From an uncultured Eubacteriales bacterium (GTDB lineage: Bacteria > Bacillota > Clostridia > Christensenellales > QALW01), in NCBI GenBank assembly GCA_900552055.1, contig URYI01000090.1, positions 1-8,150 on the forward strand: a stretch of 8,150 nucleotides of DNA, written 5' to 3'. The position numbers were made by a program, and so were the translations under genes. The notes under the pieces were generated by a model. That model was given only the letters and a program-made list of their open reading frames with translations. It had not been told where the DNA came from and made no database searches. Below, in pieces: positions 6,035 through 8,150 of this stretch; the first letter of the stretch is position 1; every line of letters begins with the position of its first letter.

Positions 6035-7984
6035 ATGAAAAAGCTATTCATTGTCCTAATGACTCTGGTCGTTTTGGGCACCTGCGTATCCTGCGGGAAA
6101 AACCCTTCCGAAACGGCCGGACCAACTGAAGGAGCGCTCACACCCGGAGCCTCCCTGGAACAGACATCTGAACCGACTGAAACACTCCAGAATACCTCAA
6201 GCGCCACACCCGCGCCCACACCTACGCCCAATGAACCTGAATATCTGGGCTATAATGCGAACAATATCGTGGGAGTGGACAGATACGGACGTACTTTTGA
6301 CGTCATAGGGGGAGAACGGGACAACAAGCAGGTAGGAATATTTTTCTGGCTGTGGCTGGGCGTAGAGAGCCACGGAGGCGGTTACGGACGGTTCGCCGGA
6401 GTATACGACGCCACAAAAATTGTAGAAGAATACGGTTTGGAAACCATGTTTATGCAAGAGAACCCAGTAGACGAGGACGGGAATCCCATCAGTCCAAACG
6501 GGCAGGCGCACTGGTGGGGAGAACCTCTTTGGGGCTATTACCGTTCAGACGATGAATATGTGATACGCAAGCAAATGGAGCTTTTAACCATTGCGGGTAT
6601 AGACTTTATCTATTTTGACACAACCAACGCCATAACCTACAGGCCGTCCTACATACCCATTCTGAAGGTAATAGACGAAATGCTCAAGGAGGGCTGGGAC
6701 GCACCCAAGGTAGTATTCTACACGCATTCCCGCTCCATGCAGACCGCGCGCAGCCTGTATAACGAGCTTTATTCGCGGGAGCTTTATCCCGACACCTGGT
6801 ACCGGGTAGACGGAAAGCCGTTAATAATCGCTTATACTGACCCAAAGGACGATTTAGCCGAAGCGCAGGGCCGCGGAGACACCAGCTACAAACCGCAGGA
6901 GTTCTCCCAGGAGATACTGGACTTTTTCACCTTCAAGCGTCCGCAGTGGCCGTCAGACCCGATATATCCGGATGGCTTCCCTTGGGTGGAATGGAAGTAT
7001 CCTCAGCCTAAACACGGTGACGTAATGAATGTAACCGTAGCGGCGCATCCCAATGTGCCCATGTCCCTGAACCTGATCAATGATCTGGTGGGAGGCAACT
7101 GGAAGAATTGGGGCCGCGGATACAATCCCTTAACAGGCGTTAATGAATCCGACAAGGCAGAAGAAGGTCAGCTTTTCCAATACTTCTGGGATGAAGCTAT
7201 TGCCGAAGACCCGGATATAATAAGCGTAGGCGGCTGGAACGAATGGGTAGCATATAAGCAGTGGTATATGAACCACTACATGCTGTGCGACGCAGCGTCT
7301 ATGGAATTTTCACGCGATATAGAAATGATGAAGGGCGGCTACGAGGATTCCTTCTATATGCAGCTGATACAGAATATACGGGCATATAAGGGGACGGCCT
7401 CTGAAGCCACAGCCTTCAGCAAGAGCATAGATATAACCGGAGAGTTATCGCAATGGGACGACGTTACCAACGTATACCGCGCCATAGGCACGACAAATTA
7501 CGGACGTAATTCCACAGACTGCGCCGGACAGGAGCAGTATGTTATGGAAGCGCCCAGAAATAATCTGCAGGAGATACGCGTAACGCACGATGATGAAAAC
7601 CTGTATTTTTACATACGGGCTGAAGAAGCCATAACCGGCAGCGGCAGCAACTGGATGAACATATTTATAGGCACTGGCTCTCCCTCCCTTAAAGGGTGGA
7701 ACGGTTATGAATATGTAATCAACCGCAATGTATCGGACAGCACGGGCAGCATAGAAAAGCTTAACGAAGATTATACCGGTCAAAACGTAGGCGAAGCCAG
7801 GCTGGTGCAGACCGGGGAATATCTGCTGGTAGAAGTTCCCCGCGAAGCAGTAGGCATGGCGGACAGCGCAGAATTCTATTTCAAAGTAGCTGACGATGTA
7901 GAGAACACCGACGATATTATGGATTATTATGTAACAGGCAAGAGCCTGCCCATGGGCCGGCTGAGCTACAAATACAACGGCTAA
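6035..7984 (+). CDS. Lipoprotein with GH71/GH99-like barrel and CBM9-like domain
   Basis: Predicted surface-anchored carbohydrate-active protein of 649 residues. A lipoprotein signal (Lys2-Lys3, hydrophobic 4-15) leads to Cys17 or, more likely, Cys20 (VSCGK), then a Ser/Thr/Pro/Glu linker to about 70. Residues 98-450 match the GH71/GH99-like TIM-barrel superfamily. Supporting segments are GIFFWLWLG (101-109), HWWGEPLWGYY (159-169), the AGIDFIYFD strand (187-195), and VGGWNEWVAYKQW (398-410), whose WNEW motif is typical of GH99-like and WbsX-type proteins. Residues 464-649 resemble CBM9/DOMON sugar-binding modules, with DITGELSQWDD, the DENLYFYIRAEE strand and a late EFYFKVADD strand. GGAG seven bases before the ATG fixes the start. 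The gene is alone on this strand and is followed 40 bases later by cloverleaf copy C. No transporter or other sugar gene is adjacent, so the glycan target is unknown and catalysis is inferred, not shown. Confidence 0.85.
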   Translation: MKKLFIVLMTLVVLGTCVSCGKNPSETAGPTEGALTPGASLEQTSEPTETLQNTSSATPAPTPTPNEPEYLGYNANNIVGVDRYGRTFDVIGGERDNKQVGIFFWLWLGVESHGGGYGRFAGVYDATKIVEEYGLETMFMQENPVDEDGNPISPNGQAHWWGEPLWGYYRSDDEYVIRKQMELLTIAGIDFIYFDTTNAITYRPSYIPILKVIDEMLKEGWDAPKVVFYTHSRSMQTARSLYNELYSRELYPDTWYRVDGKPLIIAYTDPKDDLAEAQGRGDTSYKPQEFSQEILDFFTFKRPQWPSDPIYPDGFPWVEWKYPQPKHGDVMNVTVAAHPNVPMSLNLINDLVGGNWKNWGRGYNPLTGVNESDKAEEGQLFQYFWDEAIAEDPDIISVGGWNEWVAYKQWYMNHYMLCDAASMEFSRDIEMMKGGYEDSFYMQLIQNIRAYKGTASEATAFSKSIDITGELSQWDDVTNVYRAIGTTNYGRNSTDCAGQEQYVMEAPRNNLQEIRVTHDDENLYFYIRAEEAITGSGSNWMNIFIGTGSPSLKGWNGYEYVINRNVSDSTGSIEKLNEDYTGQNVGEARLVQTGEYLLVEVPREAVGMADSAEFYFKVADDVENTDDIMDYYVTGKSLPMGRLSYKYNG

Positions 7985-8024
7985 GCTCTGCACAAATGAG
8001 CCTTTATCAGCACTGACGCAGCAA

Positions 8025-8145
8025 ACCCATTAAGCGGGAAGCCCCGCGGCGTTTGCGGCCTGCGGCCGCAAGCCGGGCGTTTTCGCCCGGCTTAGGGCAG
8101 GCGGAATGCCTGCCCTAACGCCGCGGCGCTTCCCGCTTAATGGGT
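8025..8145 (+). repeat. Cloverleaf repeat, copy C (complete)
   Basis: The cleanest copy. Outer arms 8025-8053 and 8117-8145 pair over 29 positions with a single C-C mismatch (8043/8127). Three perfect hairpins fill the space between. Hairpin 1 is TGCGGCC (8054-8060) with GGCCGCA (8064-8070). Hairpin 2 is AGCCGGGCG (8071-8079) with CGCCCGGCT (8084-8092). Hairpin 3 is AGGGCAGGC (8094-8102) with GCCTGCCCT (8108-8116), and T8093 can pair with A8117. Almost no base at the junction is unpaired, so the fold is a near-ideal four-way junction. It begins 40 bases after the stop codon of the glycosidase-like lipoprotein, in the same orientation. No U-tract follows before the window ends. Confidence 0.9.
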
Positions 8146-8150
8146 AATTA

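Noticed and set aside
7445..7993. 182-codon minus-strand open frame opposite the CBM9-like domain
   Set aside because: It is a shadow of a well-supported coding region and has no promoter, RBS or domain signal of its own.
8025..8145. Cloverleaf copy C as a tRNA gene
   Set aside because: Stem lengths are wrong (29-bp acceptor-like stem, 7-10 bp arms, 3-5 base loops), and there is no T-loop GTTCRA-type sequence or plausible 7-base anticodon loop.

Overview
The window looks like chromosomal DNA of a low-to-moderate GC anaerobic Firmicute, probably a Clostridia-type gut or environmental bacterium. This is inferred from the strong GGAG-type ribosome binding sites, a DUF5050-type propeller lipoprotein, an ECF-type transporter S component, the clostridial form of the RlmD catalytic motif (SCKPTSLARD) and AT-rich intergenic promoters. 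No genus can be named from the sequence alone.

Layout, left to right. Bases 1-80 are the right part of a GC-rich structured repeat (copy A) cut by the window edge. Four genes then run on the minus strand. In transcription order they are asnS (asparaginyl-tRNA synthetase, 5693 to 4299), an ECF transporter S component (4255 to 3761), a large lipoprotein with a degenerate LytM/M23-like domain and a seven-repeat DUF5050 propeller (3622 to 1793), and an RlmD-family 23S rRNA m5U methyltransferase (1540 to 134). The last ends in a clear intrinsic terminator that contains its own stop codon. Structured repeat copy B sits between the lipoprotein stop codon and the methyltransferase. On the plus strand, divergent from asnS, a 649-residue lipoprotein (6035-7984) combines a GH71/GH99-like barrel with a C-terminal CBM9-like domain. 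Structured repeat copy C follows it. The 340-base divergent region 5694-6034 holds a promoter for each direction.

The genes do not form one pathway: asnS and the methyltransferase serve translation, the S component imports an unknown small molecule, and the two lipoproteins act at the cell surface.

The standout signal is the intergenic repeat family. All three copies share one plan: a long outer stem of about 29-40 bp enclosing three consecutive GC-rich hairpins in a fixed order, which together make a cloverleaf or four-way junction. Stem cores are shared while loops differ. Copy B is inverted relative to A and C. B and C both lie just 3' of a stop codon in the same orientation as the gene they follow. 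In B the three imperfect pairs become G-U pairs only when read as the sense RNA, which suggests the structure works in the transcript.
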